Positions 17,245-25,807 are shown, counted from the first letter of the stretch. The stretch is DNA of 60,000 nt from Gemmatimonadota bacterium (GCA_030430625.1 JAUIKL010000004.1:1-60000); one strand, 5' to 3'. The notes: generated from the letters alone by a model not told the origin. A program made the numbers and translations.

Positions 17245-18261
17245 ATGACCCGCTCACGACTCGCGTGGACCGCCGCGCTCACCCTCGCGCTCGTACCCGC
17301 TGCGGTCTCCGCGCAGGCCACCAGTGAACTCGCCACCTTCACGCAGGTGATCTCGGGCACGGAGGTCGGGATTGTGTGGTCCCGACCGTCACTCCGGGGC
17401 CGAGAGGTGATCTTCGGTCGACAGATTCCGTGGGGCGAGGTATGGACGCCGGGCGCCAACGCCGCCACGACGATCAGCTTCTCGAAGGATGTCGTCCTCT
17501 CGGGCACCCCGGTCCCGGCGGGCCGCTACAGCGTCTGGCTACGCGTTCTCGAAGACGAGCCGTGGAGGTTGGCGCTGCACGCGGATACGACGTTGTGGCA
17601 CAGTGCACACCCACCGATCGAGGACGCGGTCGTGCATCTGGGCATCGAGCGGGCCCGGACCGAGGACGTGCAGGAATCGCTCGAATGGGATCTCGATCGG
17701 ATCCGGATCGACGGCGCGGATCTGGTCATGCACTGGGGCCGAGACCGGGTATCGCTCCCTCTCGAGGTCGACCCGGGGATCGCGTTGGCGACGCCTGCAG
17801 AAGAGGCCAGGGCCGTGCTCGGGGACTGGCTCTTCGACGACAGCCCGAGCATGCCGACGCGAGAACAGATCGATCGCTTCACCGGCGGGGACAGCCACAA
17901 CCCGACCGCTCGGTACTTCGAGGTGATGTTCGGAGGGGAGCGTCCGCGATCGATCCACATCGAGCGTGACGAGGACACAGGGATCGTGCACTTCGTCGAT
18001 CGTTTGACCGAGGATGCGGAAGCCGCCTTCTACTCGGGCGAAGGCGAGCAGCCGGTCGTCATCTACGGCCAGGCACTCCTACCGCGGGGAGGCGGCGCGT
18101 ACGCGATGGCGGGGACCTTCGGCCGCGAGGTGTCGGCCGTGAACCCCCGTGCGGCGCCGATCATCGAATTCGAGTTCGACGACGAGGGGCGGGCGATCGC
18201 GTTCACGATCCGGAGCCCGAACGACGACATCCAGGGCACCGGAGCGCGGCCCGGGCGCTGA
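17245..18261 (+). CDS. Exported DUF2911 protein
   Basis: This is a 338-residue protein with a Sec signal peptide (ALTLALVPAAVSAQA). A DUF2911 domain follows at about residues 35-170: IVWSRPSLRGREVIFG, PWGEVWTPGANAATTISFSKDV, LPAGRYSVW-like text and a WHSAHPP element. DUF2911 proteins are widespread in Bacteroidota and Gemmatimonadota and have no known activity. The C-terminal ~150 residues form a second beta-rich domain of unknown type. The stop codon lies inside a terminator stem shared with the convergent M15 peptidase gene. Confidence 0.75.
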   Translation: MTRSRLAWTAALTLALVPAAVSAQATSELATFTQVISGTEVGIVWSRPSLRGREVIFGRQIPWGEVWTPGANAATTISFSKDVVLSGTPVPAGRYSVWLRVLEDEPWRLALHADTTLWHSAHPPIEDAVVHLGIERARTEDVQESLEWDLDRIRIDGADLVMHWGRDRVSLPLEVDPGIALATPAEEARAVLGDWLFDDSPSMPTREQIDRFTGGDSHNPTARYFEVMFGGERPRSIHIERDEDTGIVHFVDRLTEDAEAAFYSGEGEQPVVIYGQALLPRGGGAYAMAGTFGREVSAVNPRAAPIIEFEFDDEGRAIAFTIRSPNDDIQGTGARPGR

Positions 18262-18273
18262 CCCGGTCAGCGC
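18255..18273. terminator. Hairpin between convergent DUF2911 and M15 genes
   Basis: GCGCTGAC / GTCAGCGC forms an 8-bp perfect stem around CCG and includes the DUF2911 stop codon. It sits in the 34-bp gap between convergent genes, so it may serve both. Confidence 0.6.
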
Positions 18274-18295
18274 GGGGAGACATCCGAGCGGCGGA

Positions 18296-19273
18296 TCAGA
18301 AGTCCGCGAGCTCGCTCCGGAACGGGGCCACACGAGCGGCGTCGGCCGCGAGGATCCTGTTGTACTCCAGGATCTCCGGGCGGAACTCGAAGTGCAGGTT
18401 GTCGAAGTGCGCCCACTTTCCGCCCCACAGGAAGCCGTGACGCTCGAAGGTCTCGATCACGGGATCCGGCGGGCTCCAACGCTGATCGAGCGGCGTGCGA
18501 TGCCATCCGGTCCGGTTCCAGGCCCGGGTCCACCGCCAGTAGACTTGCCGGCCCTCGTACGAGTCGGGTACGAAGTCGACGGCGAGCCCCCACGAGTGCT
18601 GGCTGCGCGTGCGGGTCCCCGCGATGCCGCGGTCGATGAACGAGTAGGTGATGTCGATCTCGTCGATCCAGTCGGCCACCTCGGCGTCGCGTGCGGCAAG
18701 CGAGAGGAGGTCGGCTTCGACACCGACGAGTGCGTCGGCTACGACATCGTTCACGAACATGCGGCGGTCGATGAAGGTGGTCGAACGGGACCCCCTCCGG
18801 ATCTGAGCCTCGGTGCGGCCCCAAAGCGCTTCCTGCAGATCCGTGCAGAAGCGTACGGGGTCGGTGGACACGGGGATCGGTTCGTCCGGCATCTCGAGCG
18901 GGTAGCGATAGAAGATCGAATCGCACCGGTCGCGCCGATCGAGTCGGTGCGCCGCCAACATCCGGCCGTCGAGGAAGTGGATCTCCTGACCGGCCACCGT
19001 GAAGACGAGGTCGTCGTCCCGGAACGACACGGAGTCGATGTGGGCGTCGTACGCTCGTAGGAAGGCTCGGACCCGCACATCGGATCGGAGTGACGCCTCG
19101 AGTGGGCTCATGTCGGGCGATACGCGCTCGGCCACAAGTGGCTCGGGGGCAGAGACTTCCGCCACCAGCACGTCCGTGGTCGAGTCCGCCTGCGAGACGG
19201 CACCGAGGCCAGCACCCCCGAAGAATCCACAGGCCACGAGGCCTGGAATCCAAAGGGTTCGGGTCGGTCTCAT
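18296..19273 (-). CDS. M15-family D,D-peptidase-like protein
   Basis: This is a 325-residue exported protein with a hydrophobic N-terminus (PGLVACGFFGGAGLGA), possibly a lipoprotein. The C-terminal half carries the M15 zinc site: SQHSWGLAVDF (His226, Asp233) and HFEF (His294), with the WGGKWAHFDNLHFEF block typical of M15C/VanY-like carboxypeptidases. These enzymes trim peptidoglycan stem peptides in the periplasm. The N-terminal ~200 residues are extra to the usual catalytic domain and hold several Cys. It faces a hairpin at its 3' end and is followed by no other gene on its strand. Confidence 0.75.
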   Translation of the reverse strand: MRPTRTLWIPGLVACGFFGGAGLGAVSQADSTTDVLVAEVSAPEPLVAERVSPDMSPLEASLRSDVRVRAFLRAYDAHIDSVSFRDDDLVFTVAGQEIHFLDGRMLAAHRLDRRDRCDSIFYRYPLEMPDEPIPVSTDPVRFCTDLQEALWGRTEAQIRRGSRSTTFIDRRMFVNDVVADALVGVEADLLSLAARDAEVADWIDEIDITYSFIDRGIAGTRTRSQHSWGLAVDFVPDSYEGRQVYWRWTRAWNRTGWHRTPLDQRWSPPDPVIETFERHGFLWGGKWAHFDNLHFEFRPEILEYNRILAADAARVAPFRSELADF

Positions 19274-19447
19274 GGCGGGTCTGCCTGGCTGAGGGAAGCG
19301 AGATCGCGGTTCCGACGGCGTACGGAGCCGGGGAACATGAGGTGCGACCGTCCACTACGCACCCTCCGTGCCGGTTCGTCGACACGGCACTGCGCCCGGA
19401 TCGTCAGGTGATTCGGGCTATTTCGACCGATCAGACCCCTGACGGCT

Positions 19448-19482
19448 CGGCACCGAGTTCTGCCGGTCGGAACTCGGTGCCG
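19448..19482. terminator. 13-bp perfect terminator hairpin
   Basis: CGGCACCGAGTTC / GAACTCGGTGCCG pair perfectly around a 9-nt loop. CCTTTTCG follows on the plus strand, and the matching A-run precedes it on the minus strand. It lies just after the stop of the small membrane protein gene at 19505-19969 (-). Confidence 0.75.
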
Positions 19483-19504
19483 CCTTTTCGAGGTCCCTGG
19501 CGGG

Positions 19505-19969
19505 TTAGGCGGACCCCGGGAGCGGTTGTCCCATCGGAGGCCCGGATTGCGCCCGAGCGGCTTCCGGCGGGGCGGGGCTCTCTTCGCCCGCGGAGGCCCG
19601 GATGTCACCGATCAGCCCAATCAGGCGTTCCTCGATCTCGTCCATCATCTCGCTCGCCTCTTCCTGGGCGCGAACACCCTGCTGGACGTCGACCGCGATC
19701 CGATTGAGCCGACGGATCTCACCGAGCACGTCGTCCACACACTCACGGAGTCGCCAGAAACGACGAGGGTAGCGGTGTGGCTGGACGTACTTCAGCGCGT
19801 GTTCGATCACGCTGAGCCGGACGCTGGAAAGGAGCATCGGCAGGACTGCAAGGAGCCCGAGGCCGAGTCGAATGTGCGGTGTGTGCACGAAGTAGAGGGC
19901 CGCCGCCAGCGCTGTGTACGACACCACCAGCACGACGGCCAGGATCTGGAACTGCTGTTTCTCTTGCAT
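19505..19969 (-). CDS. Two-helix membrane protein with cytoplasmic coiled tail
   Basis: This is a 154-residue protein. Two transmembrane segments lie close together (FQILAVVLVVSYTALAAALYFV and LGLGLLAVLPMLLSSV). A basic stretch (YVQPHRYPRRFWRLREC) follows, then a helical region (VDDVLGEIRRLNRIAVDVQQG...EEASEMMDEIEERL). The tail is Pro/Ala-rich. No family was recognised. ATG 19969 with GGAGA upstream is chosen over the longer open frame. It follows the DUF1684 gene on the same strand with a gap of about 145 bp. Confidence 0.6.
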   Translation of the reverse strand: MQEKQQFQILAVVLVVSYTALAAALYFVHTPHIRLGLGLLAVLPMLLSSVRLSVIEHALKYVQPHRYPRRFWRLRECVDDVLGEIRRLNRIAVDVQQGVRAQEEASEMMDEIEERLIGLIGDIRASAGEESPAPPEAARAQSGPPMGQPLPGSA

Positions 19970-20113
19970 GGGATCGTCTCCCCCCAAGGAAGTTGTCCTC
20001 CAGTGTCGGCTGGAGTCCCATACTTCAAAACTGTGCGGCGTCCGAGACGGGGAACAAGGATGATGTTTTCTCCACCCGACCCCTCCGGTGGCACGGACCC
20101 GGCGGGCGGTCAA

Positions 20114-21094
20114 CTACGGCCCGACCCGGCCCGCGCGTCTGTCCACCGACTTGGCAGGACGCTTCTCCCCGGCCTCGATCCGGATGGGAAGATGGTTCTC
20201 TTCGGGCGGTACACCGCAGACGGACCAGGGAGTGAAGACACACGGGGCGTTGTAGGCCCGGTTGAAGTCGATCGTCGTCCAGGCACCGCTGTCCGGCTTC
20301 TCGACCCTGAGGTATCGGCCCCCCTGGTATGTCTCGTCGACCGCCGTCGAGTCCCAGATCATCACCTGCATCGACGTACCCGTCGGGCGGCCCGTCGCCA
20401 CGAGTCGGAACTCCTGGTCGTCCTTTCGAAACACCACTTCGCCGAGCGACAACAGTTCGATCGTCCCACCCGTGACGTCCGGGATACGAATCGGTCTGGG
20501 TTCGCGGAAGGCGTCGAACCTCGCGGGTACGTTCCAGGACGGGTCGAGCGGATAGTAGTCGGGAAGCCGGAAGGTCGACCGTGCCGGGTGGTCTTCGTCC
20601 CAGGCGCGCAGCCAGAGACGACTCGTACCGGGTTCGGAGTGGACACGGAGTCCGAGGGAGCCCAGGGAGAGTCGTGTCGGCGTGGGCTCGCGATCGTGTC
20701 GCAACCGCGTCCTCTGCGTCACCACATCACCCTCGTGGAGGGACAACGGGGAGTCCGACGAGGGAACGACGTAGACCGCGTCGTCGGATCGGTACAGCGT
20801 GCCCGCCAGCGCGGGGGCGTCCTTACCGGGTAGGGTGATCGGCAGCGACGGATCGGACCCGAAGCTCGTTGCGCCCATCGGAAGCTCCCAGAGGCCGATC
20901 CAGAGCACGGGGCCGCCAGGAGGGGCGACGGCGCGAGCCTCGCGTAGCGTGCGCCAGGCCTCGTGCTCGGATCCGAAGCGTTCGACGGGCACATCGGCTG
21001 TGTGTTCGGGCCACGGCTGGTCGCAGGCCGTCGAGAAGACGAGGGGAAGCAGGATCGCGAATCGCCGAGGACGTATCGGGAGATGGAATGACAT
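20114..21094 (-). CDS. DUF1684 family lipoprotein
   Basis: This is a 326-residue predicted lipoprotein (FSTAC lipobox). It has the DUF1684 signature: YQGGRYLRVEKP, DFNRAYNAPCVFTPWSVC, GVPPEENHLPIRIEAGEK. The family is common in Bacteroidota, Actinomycetota and Gemmatimonadota, with no known activity; the conserved Cys pair and acidic residues suggest a small-molecule site. The frame also opens at GTG 21118. No clear ribosome site lies before ATG 21094, and a strong terminator T-run ends 24 nt upstream, leaving almost no room for a separate promoter. Expression may therefore depend on read-through from metB. Confidence 0.75.
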   Translation of the reverse strand: MSFHLPIRPRRFAILLPLVFSTACDQPWPEHTADVPVERFGSEHEAWRTLREARAVAPPGGPVLWIGLWELPMGATSFGSDPSLPITLPGKDAPALAGTLYRSDDAVYVVPSSDSPLSLHEGDVVTQRTRLRHDREPTPTRLSLGSLGLRVHSEPGTSRLWLRAWDEDHPARSTFRLPDYYPLDPSWNVPARFDAFREPRPIRIPDVTGGTIELLSLGEVVFRKDDQEFRLVATGRPTGTSMQVMIWDSTAVDETYQGGRYLRVEKPDSGAWTTIDFNRAYNAPCVFTPWSVCGVPPEENHLPIRIEAGEKRPAKSVDRRAGRVGP

Positions 21095-21118
21095 GGTCGT
21101 GTGGTGGCGTAGGGGCAC

Positions 21119-21148
21119 AAAAAAACCCGCCTGGCGGAGCCAAGCGGG
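21119..21148 (-). terminator. Strong intrinsic terminator after metB
   Basis: On the minus strand, CCCGCTTGGC / GCCAGGCGGG forms a 10-bp stem with one G-T pair around TCC, then seven Ts. It ends the metB transcript 31 nt after the small cysteine-rich ORF, and directly precedes the DUF1684 start region. Confidence 0.88.
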
Positions 21149-21178
21149 CGATGAAGCGAACGGACTACGACGAACGCG

Positions 21179-21286
21179 TTACGTCAGCGCACAGGGCTCC
21201 CGGAGGGTGATGGGACAACAACACGCCGCGGCGCCGATCTTGGCGGCGTCGTGGGACTGTTCCGGGGAGAGCCGATGGTGCGTCAT
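21179..21286 (-). CDS. 35-residue cysteine-rich ORF coupled to metB
   Basis: The ATG overlaps the metB stop as ATGA (21283-21286). The frame runs 35 codons to TAA 21181-21179, before the intrinsic terminator, so it would be co-transcribed with metB. The peptide is MTHHRLSPEQSHDAAKIGAA followed by a C-terminal part with three consecutive Cys and a fourth Cys four residues from the end. Third codon positions are mostly G or C, as in neighbouring genes, except that all four Cys codons are TGT. It could be a metal- or thiol-binding small protein, or a leader peptide whose Cys codons time the terminator downstream. No family is recognised, and translation is not proved. Confidence 0.5.
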   Translation of the reverse strand: MTHHRLSPEQSHDAAKIGAAACCCPITLREPCALT

Positions 21287-22554
21287 GCGAAAGGAATAGC
21301 CTGGCCGGCGGTTCGGTTCAAGACCGTGGCGTCCAGCGCCCGGTTCACGTCACCGGCCAGCGCGTCGGGAGATTCGATCCCGACCGAGAGCCGCACGAGG
21401 TCGTCACGGATCCCGGCCTCGGTTCGCGCGTGCTCGGGCATCGACGCGTGGGTCATCGACCACGGGTGGCACGCGAGGCTCTCGACTCCGCCCAGCGATT
21501 CGGCGAGTGAGAAGGACCCGAGCCCGTCAAAAAAACGCCGGGTGGCCGCCAGCCCTCCGCGGAGCTCGAAGCTGACGATACTCCCCGCTCCGCTCTGTTG
21601 CTCGGCAGCCAGGGCGAAACCGCCGTGGCTCTCCAGACCCGGGTAGTGCACGACCCGAACGGCTTCGTGCTTGCACAGGGCGTCCACGACCGCAGCCGTG
21701 TTGCGGGCGTGGGCCTCGACCCGGGCGTGCAGGGTTCGCAGACCGCGCAGGGTCTGGTAGCAGTCGAACGGGCTCTGGGTGACTCCGAGGCAGTTGCCCC
21801 ACCAGGATGCTTCCGCTCCCGCCTCGGCGTCCGCCGCGACCACGGCTCCTCCGACGACATCGCTGTGTCCGTTGATGAACTTGGTCGTCGAGTGCACGAC
21901 GAGGTCGGCACCCAGTTCGATCGGGCGCTGGAGTGCGGGGGAAAGGAAGGTGTTGTCCACGACCGATACCGCTCCGACGGCGGCCGCGCGCTGGCACAGG
22001 TCGTGGATCGGATAGATGCGGAGGAGCGGATTGCTCGGTGTCTCGATCCACACCATGCCGACGTCGGGGGTGAACGCTTCAGCGACGTCGGCCGGTTCGA
22101 GGAAGTCGACGAACCGGACGGAGAACTGTCCTCGTCCGGCGAGCGCCTGGAGCAACCGATACGTGCCTCCGTAGCAGTCTTTGGGAGCGAGAACGACGCT
22201 CCCCGGTCGACAGAGGTGGAGCGCAACGAGGACCGCCGCCATGCCGGACGCCGTCGCGACGGCCGATTGCCCACCCTCCAACTCAGCGAGCGCGCCTTCG
22301 AGTGTGGCCCGCGTCGGGTTCCCGGAGCGCGCGTAGTCGTAGACCGGCGGGACACCGAGCGCCTGGAATTCGTAGTTCGAGCTCAGGTAGAGAGGAGGCA
22401 TGACCGATCCGAAGGCCGTGTCTTCGGCCACGCCTGCACGAACCGCAGCGGTCACCGGGTCTCGGGGTCGACGGGCCGGCGCGAGAGTCGCGGAGCCGGA
22501 CGCTCGAGGCTCGACACGATTCGGGGTGCCTTCGACTACGTCGCTGCCTGCCAT
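21283..22554 (-). CDS. metB: Cystathionine gamma-synthase
   Basis: This is a 423-residue Cys/Met PLP enzyme. It has YARSGNPTRATLE (74-86), ATASGMAAVL (100-109), ETPSNPLLRIYPI (171-183), Asp200 in VVDNTF, the Schiff-base Lys225 in STTKFINGHSDVVGG, and the late SLAESLGGVESLACHPWSMTH block. It condenses an O-acylhomoserine with cysteine to cystathionine. A gamma-lyase role is possible from sequence, but the SAM riboswitch upstream argues for synthesis. The frame is open to ATG 22617 inside the aptamer; ATG 22554 with AGGAG 5 nt upstream is the likely start. A small ORF overlaps its stop. Confidence 0.9.
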   Translation of the reverse strand: MAGSDVVEGTPNRVEPRASGSATLAPARRPRDPVTAAVRAGVAEDTAFGSVMPPLYLSSNYEFQALGVPPVYDYARSGNPTRATLEGALAELEGGQSAVATASGMAAVLVALHLCRPGSVVLAPKDCYGGTYRLLQALAGRGQFSVRFVDFLEPADVAEAFTPDVGMVWIETPSNPLLRIYPIHDLCQRAAAVGAVSVVDNTFLSPALQRPIELGADLVVHSTTKFINGHSDVVGGAVVAADAEAGAEASWWGNCLGVTQSPFDCYQTLRGLRTLHARVEAHARNTAAVVDALCKHEAVRVVHYPGLESHGGFALAAEQQSGAGSIVSFELRGGLAATRRFFDGLGSFSLAESLGGVESLACHPWSMTHASMPEHARTEAGIRDDLVRLSVGIESPDALAGDVNRALDATVLNRTAGQAIPFA

Positions 22555-22612
22555 CTTCGCTCCTGGAGTGAGTCGGTGCCCCTCCTGAAGCGCTGCGCGA
22601 GCAAGACGCCCT

Positions 22613-22727
22613 CTCATCTCTCAGGTCATCGACCTGCAGGAGTTGGCACCGTGATCCCCGCTCCTGTAGAGCGGATATCTGGTTGCCCCGGCGTCTAAGG
22701 GCCTGTCCCTCAGCCGGTCTTGATGAG
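22613..22727 (-). promoter_or_regulatory. SAM-I (S-box) riboswitch upstream of metB
   Basis: The minus-strand RNA carries CTCATCAAGA, GGCTGAGGGA, GGCCC, GCCGGGGCAACC, GGTGCCAACTCC, GCAGGTCGATGACCTG and AGAGATGAG, the canonical SAM-I blocks in order. P1 pairs CTCATC (22727-22722) with GATGAG (22618-22613). The 58 nt between the aptamer and the metB ATG contain no T-run, so control is probably at translation. It closely resembles the metX leader. Confidence 0.95.
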
Positions 22728-22733
22728 GCCGGG

Positions 22734-22762
22734 AAGGTCGAAGAAGGGTGGGGAGGCGTCAA
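22734..22762 (-). promoter_or_regulatory. Probable promoter of metB
   Basis: TTGACG (22762-22757) lies 17 nt before GACCTT (22739-22734) on the minus strand, a few bases upstream of the aptamer. The -10 is poor, but the layout matches the metX promoter, including the C-rich spacer. Confidence 0.45.
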
Positions 22763-22850
22763 GACACGGGCTGCCTGAGGGGAGGGAGCGCGCCGCTCGG
22801 GTGAAGTGATGTACTTTCCAGCTTCCCCCCGACTCTGGAGTACTCCCGAC

Positions 22851-25712
22851 ATGAAGCGCCTGGCTGCACTGCTTCTTCTTTCGGTCTCGGCATGCGGGCC
22901 GCTCGACCTACCCCTCGATCCCGATCTCGCCGACACCCAGGCGCCGACGGCCGTCCTCGAGCTCCTGGACGCCTCCGGTGCCGTGGACACGGATGGCCGC
23001 GTCGATGTAGGAGAAGCGTTTGCCCTCAGTGGCGCACGGTCGACGGACATCGGTGGGGTGGTCGATCGGTACGAGTGGCTCGTGCCGGGGCTGTCACCCA
23101 TACGCACCGATGGGCCGACGCTGGCGGTGACAGAGATCGACGGCGTGGACTTCGGGACGGGTGTGTACACGTTCGGGCTCCGTGTGTCGGACGACAGCGG
23201 GAACCAGTCCGCACTCGCCGAGACGACCGTCACGGTCGGTGATCCCGATCCGCCCTCGGCCGTGCTGGACGTTCTCGACGGGGTCGGTGCCCTGAAGCCC
23301 GATGGCCGCATCGAGGCCGGGGACTCGTTCTCCCTCGGCGGTGCGCGGTCGACGGATGTCGGTGGGAGCGTCGTCCGGTACGATTGGCGCCTCCCCGGGG
23401 CCGTCACCGTGACGACGGACGCGCCGACTTTGGCCGTGACCGAGATCGTGGACGAGGGCTTCGGACTCGGAGAGCACACCTTCGGGCTGCGGGTGTCCGA
23501 TGACAGTGGCAACCAGTCGACGCTGGTCGAGACCACGGTCACGATCCAGGACACACGGAGGCCGACGGCGGTCCTTCGAATCCTGGATGCCCTCGGCGAA
23601 GTCGACGCCGACGGTCGCATCGAGGTCGGGCAGCCGTTCTCCCTCGGGGGTGAGGGCTCGCTGGACTCCGGTGGCCCGATCGCGCAGTACGAGTGGCGGC
23701 TGCCGGGCGGACTGACCGTGTCCACCGATGCGCCCACGCTCGCGGTGACCGAGATCTCGGACGAGGGCTTTGGTCTCGGGGTGCACACGTTCGGACTCGT
23801 TGTCGTGGACGCGGCCGGCAACGAGTCGGTGGTCGTCGAGACGACGGTGACCATCGTCGACACGCAGGCGCCGACTGCGGTTCTGCAACTTCGGGATGCT
23901 GCTGGTCAGCTCGTCGACGACGGGACGATCGAGGGTGGGTCAGCCTTCATCCTGGACGGTTCGAGGTCGACCGACGCCGGGGGACGGATCACGAGCTACG
24001 AATGGATCTATCCCGATGGAAAGACCGAGACGACCGATGTCCCGTCCCTCCTCGTGACGGCGGTCGTGAGTGGAGGGCTGGATCTCGGCGACTACACCTT
24101 CGGGCTCCGGGTGGTCGACGAGAGCGGAAACGAATCGGCGGTCGCCCAGACGACAGTCACGCTCGTCGACACGCGGGCTCCTACGGCGGTCCTCGACGTG
24201 CTGGATGGATCGGGCGCGATCGTTGGCGATCGGAGGATTGGCTTCGGGGACGCGTTCTCCGTGGACGGTTCGAGGTCGAGTGACATCGGGGGGCAAGTCG
24301 TCGAATACCGGTGGGTTCTCTCCGACGGACGGTCGGTGACGACCGATGACCCCCGACTGGCGGTCACGGACTTCATGCGCTTCGCTCTCGGACCACACAC
24401 CTTCGCGCTGACCGTGGTCGACAGCAGCGGCAACGAGTCCGCGGTCGTCGAGACGACCGTCGTCGTCGTGGACACGCAGGCGCCGACCGCAGTCCTCGAA
24501 GTGCTCGACGCCACGGGTGCCGTGGATGCGGATCAGCGGTTCGGCCCAGGCGACGTGTTCTCGTTGAGCGGCTCGAGGTCCACCGATGGCGAAGGGTCGA
24601 TTGCGCAGTATCGGTGGGTTCTCCCCGACGGGCAGGCTGTGACGACGGACTCACCGACGCTCGCCGTGACGGAACTCACCGACGCCGGGTTCGCTGTCGG
24701 TGAGCACACGTTCGGGCTCCGGGTGGTCGACGAGAGCGGAAACGAATCTTCGTTGGCCGAGGTCGTTGTCACGATCGTCGACACTCAGGCGCCGACCGCC
24801 GTTCTCGACGTGTTGGATGCATTGGGGGATATCGACGCCGACGGACGCGTCGAAATCGGTGAAGACTTCTCCCTGTCCGGCGCTCGGTCCGTGGACACGG
24901 GAGGGCAGCTTGTGCGGTACGACTGGATCCTCCCGTCTGGCCTCACCGTGATCACGGATACGCCGACGCTGGAGGTGACCCTGATCAGCGACTCCGGCTT
25001 CGGTGTCGGCACCCATACGTTCGGTCTACGTGTCACCGATGGGAGCGGAAACGTCTCGCAGCTCGTTCAGACAACGGTGACGGTGGTCGACACGCAGTCC
25101 CCGACGGCCGTACTCGAGGTTGTGAATGCCGCCGGAGACGTCGACGCAGAGCGTTCGTTCCGACTGGGTGAGACCTTCTCCCTGAGAGGGTCGAGGTCGG
25201 TGGATGTCGGAGGACAGATCACCCGTTATCGCTGGATTCTGCCCAGCGGGCAGTCGGTCGTGACCGAAACACCGACACTCGCGGTCACCGATCTTTTCGG
25301 CGGTAGCCTCGAGGTCGGCGTCTCTACCTTCGGACTCCAGGTGACTGACGACAGCGGGAACGAGTCGACGCTCGCCCAGGTCACGGTCACGCTCCTCGAA
25401 CCCGATACCACAGCACCGACCGCAGTGCTGAGCGCGGTCTATCCCGATGGCAGGCCCGTGATCGGGACGGTCCCGCAGGGAGCCGCCTTCCTGCTCACGG
25501 GCGTCCGGTCGACCGATGTGGGTGGGGTCATCGTCCGGTACGACTGGCGCCTTCCGAACGGACAGGTCGTGACGACGGACCGGCCTTCTCTCGCGGTGAC
25601 GGAGGTCGCAGGCCCCTTCGGTTCAGGTGAACAGACGTTCGGCCTGACCGTGACCGACGACAGCGGAAACGAGTCGGTCCTGGCTCAGGTGAGGGTGATC
25701 ATCGGGCTCTGA
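22851..25712 (+). CDS. Lipoprotein with nine tandem Ig/PKD-like repeats
   Basis: This is a 953-residue predicted lipoprotein (lipobox SVSAC, then GPLDLPLD). The rest is nine tandem repeats of roughly 95-100 residues. Each begins near DTQAPTAVLxVLD, continues with DGRIxxGxxFSLxGxRSxDxGG and YxWxLPxG, then TLAVTE, HTFGLRVxDxSGNxS and TVTVVDT. The fold is PKD/Ig-like. Repeats are so alike that DNA-level recombination could change their number. No enzymatic domain is attached, so an adhesin or surface spacer role is likely, as an inference. The frame opens at 22806, but the signal peptide fixes the start at ATG 22851. It diverges from metB. Confidence 0.82.
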   Translation: MKRLAALLLLSVSACGPLDLPLDPDLADTQAPTAVLELLDASGAVDTDGRVDVGEAFALSGARSTDIGGVVDRYEWLVPGLSPIRTDGPTLAVTEIDGVDFGTGVYTFGLRVSDDSGNQSALAETTVTVGDPDPPSAVLDVLDGVGALKPDGRIEAGDSFSLGGARSTDVGGSVVRYDWRLPGAVTVTTDAPTLAVTEIVDEGFGLGEHTFGLRVSDDSGNQSTLVETTVTIQDTRRPTAVLRILDALGEVDADGRIEVGQPFSLGGEGSLDSGGPIAQYEWRLPGGLTVSTDAPTLAVTEISDEGFGLGVHTFGLVVVDAAGNESVVVETTVTIVDTQAPTAVLQLRDAAGQLVDDGTIEGGSAFILDGSRSTDAGGRITSYEWIYPDGKTETTDVPSLLVTAVVSGGLDLGDYTFGLRVVDESGNESAVAQTTVTLVDTRAPTAVLDVLDGSGAIVGDRRIGFGDAFSVDGSRSSDIGGQVVEYRWVLSDGRSVTTDDPRLAVTDFMRFALGPHTFALTVVDSSGNESAVVETTVVVVDTQAPTAVLEVLDATGAVDADQRFGPGDVFSLSGSRSTDGEGSIAQYRWVLPDGQAVTTDSPTLAVTELTDAGFAVGEHTFGLRVVDESGNESSLAEVVVTIVDTQAPTAVLDVLDALGDIDADGRVEIGEDFSLSGARSVDTGGQLVRYDWILPSGLTVITDTPTLEVTLISDSGFGVGTHTFGLRVTDGSGNVSQLVQTTVTVVDTQSPTAVLEVVNAAGDVDAERSFRLGETFSLRGSRSVDVGGQITRYRWILPSGQSVVTETPTLAVTDLFGGSLEVGVSTFGLQVTDDSGNESTLAQVTVTLLEPDTTAPTAVLSAVYPDGRPVIGTVPQGAAFLLTGVRSTDVGGVIVRYDWRLPNGQVVTTDRPSLAVTEVAGPFGSGEQTFGLTVTDDSGNESVLAQVRVIIGL

Positions 25713-25779
25713 CGGGAATGGCAGCCCGCCCGGAGACGATTTCCGCTGGCGCCCGGGAACGCCCTATTCGACTACGCGT

Positions 25780-25807
25780 CGACTCGGAGTGTCGACGGTG
25801 CGAGTCG
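25780..25807. terminator. Possible hairpin between convergent genes
   Basis: CGACTCG / CGAGTCG form a 7-bp stem around a 14-nt loop in the gap between the Ig-repeat gene (+) and the cyclase gene (-). There is no T-run, so confidence is low. Confidence 0.3.

Noticed and set aside
22555-22617. metB start at ATG 22617
   Set aside because: That ATG lies in the aptamer's P1 strand; ATG 22554 has an AGGAG at proper spacing and begins the plausible protein.
22283-23863. Minus-strand open frame of 526 codons over the Ig-repeat gene and the metB start
   Set aside because: It reads through the SAM aptamer and is antisense to the repeats; Ser/Thr/Pro-rich text with no family likeness.
22851-25712. CRISPR-like repeat array
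   Set aside because: The repeats are about 290 bp, in frame and encode Ig-like domains; no short direct repeats with unique spacers and no cas genes.
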